The notes beneath the pieces were generated by a model. It searched no databases. It saw only the letters and a program-made list of their open reading frames with translations, and was not told the DNA's origin. Below, piece after piece: positions 8,408-16,811 of a stretch of 64,000 nucleotides of DNA. The translations under genes and the position numbers were made by a program. Source of the stretch: Alphaproteobacteria bacterium (GTDB lineage: Bacteria > Pseudomonadota > Alphaproteobacteria > Caulobacterales > Caulobacteraceae); the NCBI GenBank assembly GCA_025359785.1, contig JANYET010000014.1, positions 1 to 64,000 on the forward strand, read 5' to 3'. Positions within the stretch are counted from its first letter, which is position 1. Every line of letters begins with the position of its first letter.

Positions 8408-9035
8408 GGACGGCCAGCCGTTCCGCGACGGCCGCCCAGACCCGTGCCTCGACGTCGTCCAGGGAACCCACCGCGTCGATCACCGCGCAGCGTTGCGGTT
8501 CGGACTTGGCGATCGCCAGGAACCCCTCGCGGAGCCGCTCGTGGAAGGCCGCGCCCTTGGACTCGAACCGCATCTCCGAGCCGGCGCGCGCCTGCGCCCG
8601 CTGCAGGCCGACCGCCACCGGCAGGTCGAAGATCAGCGTCAGGTCCGGCCGGGTATCTTCCAGGATGTAGGTCTCCATGGCCGCGATCAGCGCCGGCGCC
8701 ACCCCGCCCGCCGCGCCCTGATAGGCCCGTGTGGAGTCGGCGAAACGGTCGCACAGCACCCAGGCCCCGCGCGCCAGCCCCGGCCGGATCACGCGCTCGA
8801 TATGGTCGCGCCGCGCGGCGTACATCAGCAGGGTCTCGGTGACCGGGCTCCAGCGGTCCGTCGCGCCCTTCAGCACCAGCTCGCGGATGCTCTCCGCACC
8901 GGGAGAACCGCCCGGCTCACGCGTCGCCACGACGTCAAGGCCCTCTGCGCCCAGCCGCGCGACCAGGCGCTTGAGCTGGGTGGATTTCCCAGCCCCCTCG
9001 CCGCCCTCGAACGTGATGAAACGACCCTGTGTCAC
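8400..9035 (-). CDS. tmk: Thymidylate kinase
   Basis: Phosphorylates dTMP to dTDP. It has the P-loop FEGGEGAGKST, the TREPGGSPGAE segment, DRFADSTRAYQG (DRY/DRF dTMP-binding motif), and an Arg-containing lid (QARAGSEMRFESKG). GTG 9035 gives MTQGRFITFEGG, the usual short N-terminus; a TTG at 9044 is possible, and neither has a strong ribosome-binding site. First gene of the minus-strand operon tmk-holB-tatD-MBL-purN. Confidence 0.95.
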   Translation of the reverse strand: MTQGRFITFEGGEGAGKSTQLKRLVARLGAEGLDVVATREPGGSPGAESIRELVLKGATDRWSPVTETLLMYAARRDHIERVIRPGLARGAWVLCDRFADSTRAYQGAAGGVAPALIAAMETYILEDTRPDLTLIFDLPVAVGLQRAQARAGSEMRFESKGAAFHERLREGFLAIAKSEPQRCAVIDAVGSLDDVEARVWAAVAERLAVRG

Positions 9036-9191
9036 CGGACCCAAAATGGCCGGTTCGGGATCGAAGTCCAGACGGCGATCGGTTTAGGTTGCAAGGCGCT
9101 GGGTCAGAGGCTCTTCGCGTTTCAGGCGAAGGCGCTGGCGTCAGCGTCCCTTGGGGCATAGCGTTAACCATCTCTTTGATGGGGACCGACC

Positions 9192-9935
9192 ATGAAACCG
9201 ATGCGCATTGCCTTCCTCGCCGCCACCGCCATGGCCGCCAGCGCGGGGCTCGCCCATGCCAATCCCATCAACGTGGTGGCCTATGATCCCACGGGCAAGT
9301 CGCTCATCGACTTCGAGGACGCCGCCGCAACGGCCTTTCCCGGAACGGTTTACAACGGCACGCTGACATCCGGCGGCGCCACCCTCAGCGAGCGGTTCGC
9401 GGGGCAGGTCCTGACCTCCGCCGGGGACAACGACGTCCTTTCGGGCACGCCCACCGGTCCTTTGACGCTGCAGGCCGGCGCGGCGAACCAGAGCCTGGAC
9501 CTTGGAACCGATAACGGCACCCACAACCTCATTCCTTGCGGTCCGCGCGGCTGCGCCGATCCGAACGGCTATGGCGAAGGCGCGTTCGCGGTCCGGTTCG
9601 GGGGCGGCACCGGCTATTTCGGGTTCCAGGAATTCTTCGCGGACTCGCCGAACGCCGTCACCACCCTCGACTTCTTCGATGCCGCGGGCGGCCTCATCCA
9701 GCGGGTGACGGTCGGCACGAGCGGCAGTTTCGGCTTCTCGCGCGAAGGCGGCGCCACCGATATCGCCGGGGTCTCAGTGTTCACCGGCGACCTGGGCGGG
9801 CTCGGTTACGACAACCTGCTTTATGACGGCCACAACGGCGGTGGCGTGCCGGAGCCCTCGGCCTGGGCGCTCATGATCCTGGGCTTTGGGCTGGCCGGCT
9901 CTGCCGTGCGCCGTCGCCGGGCCGCGTTCGCCTAG
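9192..9935 (+). CDS. PEPxxWA-CTERM sorting domain protein 1
   Basis: A 247-residue secreted protein. N-terminal Sec signal (AFLAATAMAASAGLAHA) and a C-terminal sorting tail VPEPSAWALMILGFGLAG followed by RRRR, i.e. PEP motif, hydrophobic helix and basic end. In this family the tail is thought to be cut by an exosortase-type protease. The middle domain is Gly/Thr-rich with an FEDAA start and a DNLLYDG end, similar in style to the protein at 29512-30138, and suggests a beta-sandwich. Function unknown. It ends convergently with rlpA; the four bases CTAG hold both stop codons. GTTAACCAT lies about 20 bases before the start. Confidence 0.88.
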   Translation: MKPMRIAFLAATAMAASAGLAHANPINVVAYDPTGKSLIDFEDAAATAFPGTVYNGTLTSGGATLSERFAGQVLTSAGDNDVLSGTPTGPLTLQAGAANQSLDLGTDNGTHNLIPCGPRGCADPNGYGEGAFAVRFGGGTGYFGFQEFFADSPNAVTTLDFFDAAGGLIQRVTVGTSGSFGFSREGGATDIAGVSVFTGDLGGLGYDNLLYDGHNGGGVPEPSAWALMILGFGLAGSAVRRRRAAFA

Positions 9936-11044
9936 GGCTTGATGACCTGGGCGTCGGCGAAGCCGATGGCCGCCACCTTGTCGCGCACCGCATATGCCTG
10001 CGCCTCGTCCGCCGTGCCCGGCAGATAGACACGGTAGAAGGTCACGCCGCCACGGTCGAAAGGCTCGACGGTCGCGGCGCCGGCTGTACCCAGGCGGGCG
10101 GCGGCCCGCCTGGCGTTGTCCTCGTCGCTGAACGCGCCAGCCTGGATGCGGTATGGCTGGACGCGGTAAGGTTGGTTGTGTTCCGTCGAGACGGGTTCAG
10201 CCTGCGCCGTTACAACCGGTGGCGCGGTCCGGCGCGCGACCACATCGCTGACGTAAGCGTCACGGGAGATTGCGTTACTGGGGGCCGGATCGCGCGGCGG
10301 CGCGTCCCGGGACGACCGGGGCGCGGGTGGCAAGGCCGAGAGCGAAGACATCGCCACGGCCTCGGGCGGCGCCACGAGCGGCTTGACCTCGACCGGGGCC
10401 GAAATCGGCGTGATCGCACCCTCATCAAGGATGTCCTCGTCCGCCGGTCGCCTTGAGGCGCGGTTGATCGTGCGCGGCGCCAGCGTATCTGTCCTGGCGT
10501 AGCGGACCCCCGCCGCCGGTCCGGCCAGCGGCGCCGGTCCCACATAGCGCACCCGCACATGAGCGACGCCGGCGCGGTCGTAGCCCAACTCCTGGGCGGC
10601 GGCATGGCTGAGGTCGATGATCCGACCACCCACGAAGGGCCCGCGATCGTTGACCCGCAAGACCATCCTGCGGCCATTGTCGAGGTTGGTCACCTCCACC
10701 ATCGACGGCAGCGGCAGCGTCGTGTGCGCCGCCGAGAACTGGTTCATGTCGAAGATTTCGCCGGTCGCGGTCGCCTTCATGTTGAACGCATCACCGTACC
10801 AGCTGGCGATCCCGGTCTCGTCATAGCCGGGCTGTTCGTGCGGCACGTACCAGATGCCACCGACCTGATAGGGCGCACTTGTCCCGTGCGCGTTGGGATC
10901 GGCATGCGGCCGGACGGTCGTCCCCCCAGCGCCCTCGCGAACGGAATACTTCGGTGTGGTCAGCGATGCGCAGGCGGCCAGCGAGGCGCCGGCCATCAAC
11001 ATCACGGTCCATCTGACGATACGAACGATCTGACCCCGGTTCAT
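9932..11044 (-). CDS. rlpA: RlpA-type septal lytic transglycosylase with SPOR domain
   Basis: A 370-residue outer-membrane lipoprotein: signal peptide ending in the lipobox LAAC (C25), a double-psi beta-barrel domain starting at GIASWYGDAFNMKATATGE with the catalytic VNDRGPFVGGRIIDLS segment, a Pro/Ala-rich linker, and a C-terminal SPOR domain (YRIQAGAFSDEDNARRAAARL to the end) that binds glycan strands lacking stem peptides. It would cut such denuded glycans at the division site. ATG 11044 has AGGA upstream; an upstream frame to 11077 is possible. It converges with a PEPxxWA gene without any spacer. Confidence 0.93.
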   Translation of the reverse strand: MNRGQIVRIVRWTVMLMAGASLAACASLTTPKYSVREGAGGTTVRPHADPNAHGTSAPYQVGGIWYVPHEQPGYDETGIASWYGDAFNMKATATGEIFDMNQFSAAHTTLPLPSMVEVTNLDNGRRMVLRVNDRGPFVGGRIIDLSHAAAQELGYDRAGVAHVRVRYVGPAPLAGPAAGVRYARTDTLAPRTINRASRRPADEDILDEGAITPISAPVEVKPLVAPPEAVAMSSLSALPPAPRSSRDAPPRDPAPSNAISRDAYVSDVVARRTAPPVVTAQAEPVSTEHNQPYRVQPYRIQAGAFSDEDNARRAAARLGTAGAATVEPFDRGGVTFYRVYLPGTADEAQAYAVRDKVAAIGFADAQVIKP

Positions 11045-11265
11045 CAGGTCCTGCTTTTTCCGCTCTGCCTCCGGCAAGTTTGCCGCGGTAAGCTTTCGTC
11101 AGGGTTAACCCCCGCCGAACAGCGAGGCTTCCGGAGGCTTGGGGGCGAAACGACGGAGCCGGCCGCATATCGATGTTCGCCCATAGGGGGAATTCGATTG
11201 CGCCGGGCGCCGGAGCCTGAGCCTCTCTTGCGTAAGTCTAAATTCGCATGTTGGGAGACGCTCGC

Positions 11266-11994
11266 ATGGTTCGCGGTTTGGCTCTGGCTCTGGCCCTGGG
11301 CATGGCCCTTCCGGCAAGCGCGTCGGTTACGGTTTCGGTCGATGGTAAGTCGCGGCCTTGGAACTGGGATGCCGGTAGTCTCAACGACGCTTACCAGTTC
11401 GGTGTGCAGGACGGTTCGGGCCCGACCGTAGTGGGCTTCGCAGCCGCCGGGATCACCGCGGGCGGGAGTTGGGCTGTTGTCTTCAAAGGCGGCCTGACCA
11501 GCGCCTTCGGGCCGCCGGCCACTGTTGACCAGAACGGCTATGTCGGATCGGTCTTCAAGGACAACGACGGAGGTTCGTCGGGCAACTTCTTCCCGAGCCA
11601 CTACATGTCCGACCTCTGGAGCAGCGATCCAGGCGCAGGCGTTTTCCTTAACGCGCTGGTCTTCGTCTTCACCGATGACAACGGCCAGATCGTCAGCACG
11701 CCCGACGCCATGCAGGTCACGACCGACGGCATGGGCGGCTTCGGCTTCGTGTTCGGCAAGGGCGGCAGCGCCACGCCTTTTGGCGCCACCCGCATTCAGT
11801 TGGGCCTCAACGACGACATCTTCGGCGACAACGCTGGGGCGCTGGATGTCTGTGTCGGCGTGAATTTCGACGCCTGCACGACCAATACGGCCGGCGTGCC
11901 GGAGCCGGCCAGCTGGGCTCTGATGCTCGGCGGCTTCGGTCTTGCCGGGGCAGCCCTTCGGTCTCGTCGTCGCCAACTTAGCGTCGAGGCCTAA
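11266..11994 (+). CDS. PEPxxWA-CTERM sorting domain protein 2
   Basis: A 242-residue secreted protein with signal peptide (MVRGLALALALGMALPASAS) and C-terminal VPEPASWALMLGGFGLAG plus RSRRR. The mature part is rich in Gly, Phe and Asp and contains a two-cysteine element (VCVGVNFDAC) just before the sorting tail. ATG 11266 has GGGAGA seven bases upstream; an ATG at 11248 lies before that site. Divergent from rlpA with about 220 bases between them, so the promoters face away. A strong terminator follows at 12024-12055. Confidence 0.87.
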   Translation: MVRGLALALALGMALPASASVTVSVDGKSRPWNWDAGSLNDAYQFGVQDGSGPTVVGFAAAGITAGGSWAVVFKGGLTSAFGPPATVDQNGYVGSVFKDNDGGSSGNFFPSHYMSDLWSSDPGAGVFLNALVFVFTDDNGQIVSTPDAMQVTTDGMGGFGFVFGKGGSATPFGATRIQLGLNDDIFGDNAGALDVCVGVNFDACTTNTAGVPEPASWALMLGGFGLAGAALRSRRRQLSVEA

Positions 11995-12023
11995 ACTCTC
12001 AAGCTATCGGCCAAACAACGTCG

Positions 12024-12055
12024 ACGGCGCCGATCTCCGCGATCGGCGCCGTTTT
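12024..12055 (+). terminator. Rho-independent terminator after PEPxxWA protein 2
   Basis: A perfect 12-base-pair stem (12024-12035 with 12041-12052) with a 5-base loop TCCGC, followed by a TTTT run. It lies about 30 bases after the stop of the upstream gene. Confidence 0.85.
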
Positions 12056-12140
12056 CGTATGCAGCTTGCCAAACGCGGGCGCTTAGGCCGGAAGTGACAG
12101 TATCGGGCCTGCGTCGAGACGGGCCGCGGAGGACGTCCAG

Positions 12141-13391
12141 ATGCGGTTCGGAATCTTCTACGAGCACCAGCTTCCCAAGCCCTGGAACGAGGGCGACGAG
12201 GCGCGGCTGTTCCATCAGGCCCTCGAGCAGGTCGTGCTCGCCGACCGCCTGGGCTACGACTACGCCTGGGAGGTCGAGCACCATTTCCTGGAGGAATATT
12301 CCCACTCCTCCGCGCCGGAGGTGTTCCTGGCGGCCTGCGCGGCGCTGACCAAGACCATCCGCGTCGGCCATGGCATCCGCCAGGTGATCCCGAACTACAA
12401 CCACCCGGCCCGCACCGCCGAGGGCCTGGCGACCCTGGACATCATCTCCCACGGCCGCCTCGACTTCGGTATCGGCGAAGGCGCGACCCGGCTGGAGCTG
12501 GGCGGCTTCGCGATCCCCGCCAAGGAAAAGCGGGCGCTGGCGCTCGAAGCCGCCGAACAGATCGCCAACATGCTGGTGATGGACCCCTACCCCGGCTTCG
12601 AGGGCCAGGGCTTCTCCTTCCCCTGCCGCAACATCGTGCCCAAGCCGATGCAGAAGCCGCACCCGCCCATGTGGATGGCCTGCACCAACCGCGACACAAT
12701 CAAGATCGCCGCCCAGATCGGCGTGGGCGCGCTGGCTTTCTCCTTCGTCGATCCGGAGGAGGCTCGCGACTGGGCGGAGATCTACTACGGGATCATCAAG
12801 TCCGACCAATGCGTGCCGATCGGCCACGCGGTGAACGCCAACATGGCCATGGTCTCCAATTTCTCGGTCCACCCTGATCGCGACGAGGCCATCCGGCGCG
12901 GACAGGAGGGTTTCGAGTTCTTCAGCTATGCGGTGAACGCCCTGGTGGCCCATGACGCCATCCCAGGCCGCTCCAGCCTGTTCGCTGACTTCCAGGCGTC
13001 GCGGGCCCGCAGCGATGAAGAGATCATCGCCGCCGCCAAGGCCGCCGCCCGCAACGCCAGCGGCATCGGCACGCCCGACGATATCCGCGACCACGTCCGC
13101 GCCTTCCGCGACGCCGGCGTCGACCAAGTGATCTTCCTGCAGCAGGCCGGCCGCAACAAGCACGAGCATATCTGCGAATCGCTGGAGCTTTTCGCGCGCG
13201 AGGTGATGGGCGAGTTCAAGGCCGACGTGGCCGCCCGGGAAGCGAAGAAGGCCGCCGAGCTCGCGCCTTATATCGCCGCGGCCATGGCGCGGAAGCGTTG
13301 GATGCAACCCCTGGCCGACTCCGACATCCCCGTCGTGCCGGCCTCTCGCGCCAAGGCCCAGATCAACGAGGTCGCGACCTCTCCTGCCTGA
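12141..13391 (+). CDS. LLM-class flavin-dependent oxidoreductase
   Basis: A 416-residue bacterial-luciferase-like monooxygenase. Family features: the N-terminal MRFGIFYEHQLP strand, AWEVEHHFLEEYSHS (EHHF motif), RVGHGIRQVIPNYNHPARTAEGLATLDIISHGR, GIGEGATRLE, and PHPPMWMACTNRDTI. Such enzymes use reduced FMN or F420; the substrate is not evident. GGAGGA lies seven bases before ATG 12141. The C-terminal tail (KADVAAREAKKAAELAPYIAAAMARKRWM) is longer than in minimal members. A small Trp-repeat gene starts five bases after its stop and may be co-transcribed. Confidence 0.9.
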   Translation: MRFGIFYEHQLPKPWNEGDEARLFHQALEQVVLADRLGYDYAWEVEHHFLEEYSHSSAPEVFLAACAALTKTIRVGHGIRQVIPNYNHPARTAEGLATLDIISHGRLDFGIGEGATRLELGGFAIPAKEKRALALEAAEQIANMLVMDPYPGFEGQGFSFPCRNIVPKPMQKPHPPMWMACTNRDTIKIAAQIGVGALAFSFVDPEEARDWAEIYYGIIKSDQCVPIGHAVNANMAMVSNFSVHPDRDEAIRRGQEGFEFFSYAVNALVAHDAIPGRSSLFADFQASRARSDEEIIAAAKAAARNASGIGTPDDIRDHVRAFRDAGVDQVIFLQQAGRNKHEHICESLELFAREVMGEFKADVAAREAKKAAELAPYIAAAMARKRWMQPLADSDIPVVPASRAKAQINEVATSPA

Positions 13392-13396
13392 CCGAT

Positions 13397-13657
13397 ATGA
13401 TCGAGCGTAAGCGTCTCATCCCCGTCGCCTGGATCGAGGGCGGCTGGATCTTGTCCAGCCAGCCGGAGCAGCATCGCCGCTTCTGGATCCACAACGACCA
13501 CATCTGGGGCCCGGACGGCGCCGTCGACGCCGACACCGGCTACTGGATCGGCAATGGCTGGATCTGGGGCCCCCAGGGCGCCGACGACGTGGCGACCGGC
13601 TTCCATATCGTCGACAATTGGATCTATGGCCCGGGGTTCAGACTGCCGTTTGCGTAA
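13397..13657 (+). CDS. Small Trp-rich tandem repeat protein
   Basis: An 86-residue protein with no signal peptide or membrane segment and no family I recognise. It is built from four units of about 20 residues, each beginning aromatic-W-I-x-x-x-W-I: A11WIEGGWIL, F29WIHNDHIWGPDGA, Y49WIGNGWIWGPQGA and F69HIVDNWIYGPG. Units 2 and 3 share the longer pattern with WGPxGAxDxxTG. The aromatic repeats suggest a small beta-propeller, beta-roll or other stacked-beta fold, which is inference. The start is ATG 13397, five bases after the oxidoreductase stop, without a clear ribosome-binding site, so coupled translation is likely if it is expressed. Confidence 0.55.
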   Translation: MIERKRLIPVAWIEGGWILSSQPEQHRRFWIHNDHIWGPDGAVDADTGYWIGNGWIWGPQGADDVATGFHIVDNWIYGPGFRLPFA

Positions 13658-13866
13658 GCGACAGAATGCCCGTGGCCCAGGATGGTATCGCCGATCGCTG
13701 CCGCGACCGGATTTCGCGTCTGCGGCGAACTCGATTGCCGGTCATGGTTAGTGTGTGTTGAACTTTCCGAAGTTGGGTTTTGCGGACCATTCAGACCCCT
13801 GCGGCTCGTTATTTCCGCGCGCGAGGCTTGCGATGCAGGGGATTGCTGAACCTTGGGGCTACCGCC

Positions 13867-14703
13867 ATGAAACGCCTGATTTCGATCACCACGGCCTGCG
13901 CTATGCTTGCCGCAGCCGGCGCGGCCAACGCCGGCAAGGTGTACCTCACCGGCCACGATCCCGACTTCCACGCTCAGGGCCAGCTCGACGGTCAGATTCA
14001 ACTCCAGACCGCGCTGAACTACGTCACCGGGGGCACCTACAACAACGGCACGACCAAATTCCTGTGGGTTGAGAGCAACCTCGCGGCCACTTCGGGACAC
14101 CTAGTCGGGTTCAATGGGCTTACCACCGTGGGCGTCGGCGCGGGCAACGTTGATCGGGTCGACGCGGCGGGCTTTGCGGGCGTGAACCTCAACAGCTATT
14201 CGGCGATTGTCGTCGCCTCGACCTTCGGCGGAATGCTCACCAGTGCGGAAATCAACGCGATGATCGCGCGCAGCGGTGATATCGCGGCCTACATCAACGC
14301 CGGCCACGGTCTCGCGGCCTTTGCCGAATGCTTCCAGACCGCGGCCTGCAACGGGTCGAACACCCTCGTGCCCACGACACCGTTTGGCTATCTGCCCATC
14401 ACCGTCACGTCGGTCGATACGGTCGCGCCTTATCACGTGACGGCGTTTGGCGCGTCGCTTGGACTGACGGACGACGTGGTCAGCGACTGCTGCACCCACA
14501 ATTCCTTCAGCGCCATTGGTGGCCTGAACATCGTCGATCTCGATCAAGAGAACGTCGCCACGACGCTGGCCGGGGATGTCACGGTCGGCACGGGCGGCCT
14601 CTCTGGGACGCCGGAGCCGGCGACCTGGGCGATGATGTTGATGGGCTTTGGTGGTCTGGGCGCAGTGCTGCGGCACCGCAGAGTTCGGGCATTCACCGCA
14701 TAG
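13867..14703 (+). CDS. PEPxxWA-CTERM sorting domain protein 3
   Basis: A 278-residue secreted protein. Signal peptide MKRLISITTACAMLAAAGAANA; sorting tail TPEPATWAMMLMGFGGLG followed by RHRRVR. Unlike the other four it has an alpha/beta-looking body: KVYLTGHDPDFHAQGQ, SYSAIVVASTFGGMLTSAEINAMIAR and YINAGHGLAAFAECF, which reads like a class I glutamine-amidotransferase or ThuA-like Rossmann fold (inference). Two cysteines flank AAC and SDCC segments. ATG 13867 is used because it starts the signal peptide. About 210 bases without a gene precede it; nothing recognisable is seen there. A terminator follows at 14733-14760. Confidence 0.87.
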   Translation: MKRLISITTACAMLAAAGAANAGKVYLTGHDPDFHAQGQLDGQIQLQTALNYVTGGTYNNGTTKFLWVESNLAATSGHLVGFNGLTTVGVGAGNVDRVDAAGFAGVNLNSYSAIVVASTFGGMLTSAEINAMIARSGDIAAYINAGHGLAAFAECFQTAACNGSNTLVPTTPFGYLPITVTSVDTVAPYHVTAFGASLGLTDDVVSDCCTHNSFSAIGGLNIVDLDQENVATTLAGDVTVGTGGLSGTPEPATWAMMLMGFGGLGAVLRHRRVRAFTA

Positions 14704-14732
14704 CCGAGAACGCTCCCCGATTGATGACAAGC

Positions 14733-14760
14733 AAAAGCCCCAGGTAAAACTGGGGCTTTT
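14733..14760. terminator. Bidirectional rho-independent terminator
   Basis: A perfect 11-base-pair stem (14733-14743 with 14750-14760), loop GTAAAA, beginning with AAAA and ending in TTTT. It can end both the plus-strand PEPxxWA gene and the minus-strand tRNA-Ser transcript. Confidence 0.85.
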
Positions 14761-14783
14761 CGCGTTGAGGTGCCGCGACGATC

Positions 14784-14873
14784 TGGCGGACGAGGTGGGA
14801 TTCGAACCCACGGTGGGCTTGCACCCACGGCGGTTTTCAAGACCGCTGCCTTAAACCACTCGGCCACCCGTCC
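14784..14873 (-). tRNA. tRNA-Ser (UGA anticodon)
   Basis: Minus-strand cloverleaf of 90 bases including an encoded CCA (14784-14786). Acceptor GGACGGG pairs with CTCGTCC (one G-T pair); the D arm is GCCGAGTGGTTTAAGGC. The anticodon stem GCGGT/ACCGC encloses loop CTTGAAA with anticodon TGA. The long variable arm typical of serine tRNAs is followed by T loop TTCGAAT. Confidence 0.96.
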
Positions 14874-14970
14874 GGGAGGCGGTGTTTAGCAGGGGTCGCC
14901 GCAAGGCTCCACCGAGGACTAGAAGCGGCCAGTCGCGCGCGCCGACGGCGCAGCACGGCACCCTCTGATC

Positions 14971-15522
14971 CTAGAGCGTATCGCCCCCGCCGCCCTGTCC
15001 ATGCGGCGTGAAGAGCTTGAGCGCCAACGCCCGGTCAAAGCTGGCCTTCGCCTCGTCAGGGCGGTGCAGGGCCTGCAGCGCCGCGCCGCGGCCCTGATAG
15101 GCCTGCGGCAGGTCCGGCTTCAACGCAATCGCCTGGTCGAAATCGGCGAGCGCCTCGGCGTGTCGCCCGAGCGTGAGCAACGCCGCACCGCGATTACTGA
15201 ACATGGCCTCTGACCTCGGATTGAGCGCAATGCCCTCCGAGATCAGGGCGATTCCCTCCTTGGACCGCCCCGCTTGATGGGTGGCCAAGCCTAGCAGGTG
15301 CAGAGCGTCATAGTTCTTTGGGTCACGCTTCAACACCTGGGTGTAAATCGCCTGTGCGCCGGCCAGGTCCCCATTTCGATGGCGATCGAGGCCGGTCCGG
15401 AAGATCGCCAGCAGGTCGCTGGCCGACGGCGGCGGCGCGGGCTTCGACTGTGGCTCCGGCAGGGCATCCAGGCGGCTGAAGTCGAACTCGTCCACGTCGC
15501 GCCGCGCTTCCTCTGCGACCAC
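14971..15522 (-). CDS. Tetratricopeptide repeat protein
   Basis: A 183-residue protein with an acidic, Pro-rich N-terminus (to about residue 35) and about four TPR units from 36 to 170: AIFRTGLDRHRNGDLAGAQ, YDALHLLGLATHQAGRSKEG, AMFSNRGAALLTLGRHAEAL and AYQGRGAALQALHRPDEAK. TPRs are protein-binding scaffolds. It starts with GTG and has no signal peptide. The TPR stretch looks like the N-terminal half of larger TPR proteins (for example TPR-glycosyltransferases), and the sequence stops abruptly with LFTPHGQGGGGDTL, so a truncated gene is possible. It lies alone between tRNA-Ser and a divergent hydrolase. Confidence 0.75.
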   Translation of the reverse strand: MVAEEARRDVDEFDFSRLDALPEPQSKPAPPPSASDLLAIFRTGLDRHRNGDLAGAQAIYTQVLKRDPKNYDALHLLGLATHQAGRSKEGIALISEGIALNPRSEAMFSNRGAALLTLGRHAEALADFDQAIALKPDLPQAYQGRGAALQALHRPDEAKASFDRALALKLFTPHGQGGGGDTL

Positions 15523-15668
15523 GCACCGCGCGCGATCATCGGCGCGTTGAACGCCAATTCCGGAAGGCTGACAAGCACGCCCGATGCGCCGCGCCCGCTC
15601 AGGCCGATGCCATGGCTGGGCTCGCCACGGAATAGCATCTGAATGCGAAGCTGCGCCGTATCCCCGGC

Positions 15669-16559
15669 ATGACCCAGCTCACAGACCTGATGTTCGCCTC
15701 AGAAGACGCGATCCTGCGCGGCAAGCTCTATGCGCCCGACGACGCGGCATGGGTCGGCAAGGCGCCCCTGGGCGTCGTCGTCATGGCGCACGGCTTCTCG
15801 GCCGTCGCCGCCCAGCTCGAACCGCAGGCCCGGGCCTTCGCGGCGGCGGGGTTCGCGGCCTTCGTCTACGACAATCCGGGCTTCGGCCTCTCCGGCGGCT
15901 TTCCGCGCCAAGAGGTCGATCCGGTCCGGCAGGTTCGCGGCTACCGCGACGCGGTGAGCTTTGTCCGCACCCTGCCCGGCCTAGGCGATATGAAGATCGC
16001 CCTGTGGGGCTCCAGCTTCTCCGGCGGCCACGTTCTGCAGGCCGCCGCCATGGACCGCCGCGTCGCCGTGGTAATCTCGCAGGCGCCGTTCATCAGCGGT
16101 TGGGAACTAATCGCCGGCTGGCCGCACGGCGAGGCGGTCATCACCATGACTGAGGCCGAGCGCGAAGCCCGCGGGGCCGGTGCGGAGCCCGCGGTGATGC
16201 CGGTGGTTGGCAAACCCGACGAGCCCTGCGCCCTGCCCGGCGAGGACGGCTACGCCTATTTCACCTCGACTGGCGGCCCGACCTGGAAGAACGCGATCAC
16301 CATCTCCTCGCTGGAGCTCGCGCGCGCCCATGAGCCGGGGCTGTGGATCGCGCGCATCGCGCCGCGCCCGCTGCTGATGATCGTCGCCGACAACGACCAG
16401 GTCACGCCGACCGATCATGCGGTCGCGGCGTTCGCGCGCGCCGGCGCGCCGAAGAAGCTGGTCCGCGTGGCGGGCGGCCACTTCGACGTCTATTCCGGCG
16501 CGGGCTTCGATACCGCGACCGCCGAGACGGTGAGCTGGCTTCAGACCCACCTCACTTGA
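15669..16559 (+). CDS. Alpha/beta hydrolase
   Basis: A 296-residue alpha/beta-hydrolase fold protein. It has an oxyanion segment VVMAHGFSAV, YDNPGFGLSGG, the nucleophile elbow WGSSFSGGH (first Ser of SFSGG pattern), the acid in MIVADNDQVTP and the histidine in VAGGHFDVYSG, all in order. A lid-like insertion (MTEAEREARGAGAEPAVMPV to TSTGGPTW) sits between them. No signal peptide, so cytoplasmic. The order and the PRPLLMIVADND block resemble DUF1749/YqjL-type or acetyl-xylan-esterase-like hydrolases; the substrate is unknown. Neighbours give no hint. Confidence 0.85.
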   Translation: MTQLTDLMFASEDAILRGKLYAPDDAAWVGKAPLGVVVMAHGFSAVAAQLEPQARAFAAAGFAAFVYDNPGFGLSGGFPRQEVDPVRQVRGYRDAVSFVRTLPGLGDMKIALWGSSFSGGHVLQAAAMDRRVAVVISQAPFISGWELIAGWPHGEAVITMTEAEREARGAGAEPAVMPVVGKPDEPCALPGEDGYAYFTSTGGPTWKNAITISSLELARAHEPGLWIARIAPRPLLMIVADNDQVTPTDHAVAAFARAGAPKKLVRVAGGHFDVYSGAGFDTATAETVSWLQTHLT

Positions 16560-16811
16560 ACCCGCCGTCTCTCCACCGCGCGTACCCTCAAGCGATTCAC
16601 GGCTCCAAGGCCGCAGCCGCGCGGGGTATCGCGCGAAATCACTACTTCTGCGTTTTCGGCGCGGCGTTTTTAGGCTGAAGCGCCACTGTTGGTTGCAACA
16701 TTCCCCAAGGAAGGGAAACGGCTTTTCTGATCCGAGGCGCGGCCTATGTTAACCATGTTCGAAGATGCCGCTGAGCGCCCTTCAGCCGTCCGGACGGGGT
16801 CGTCTTATCCA

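Noticed and set aside
13397..13657. DNA-level tandem or CRISPR-like array at the Trp-repeat gene
   Set aside because: The 20-residue periodicity is in the protein; the nucleotide units diverge and lack spacer structure, so it is not CRISPR.
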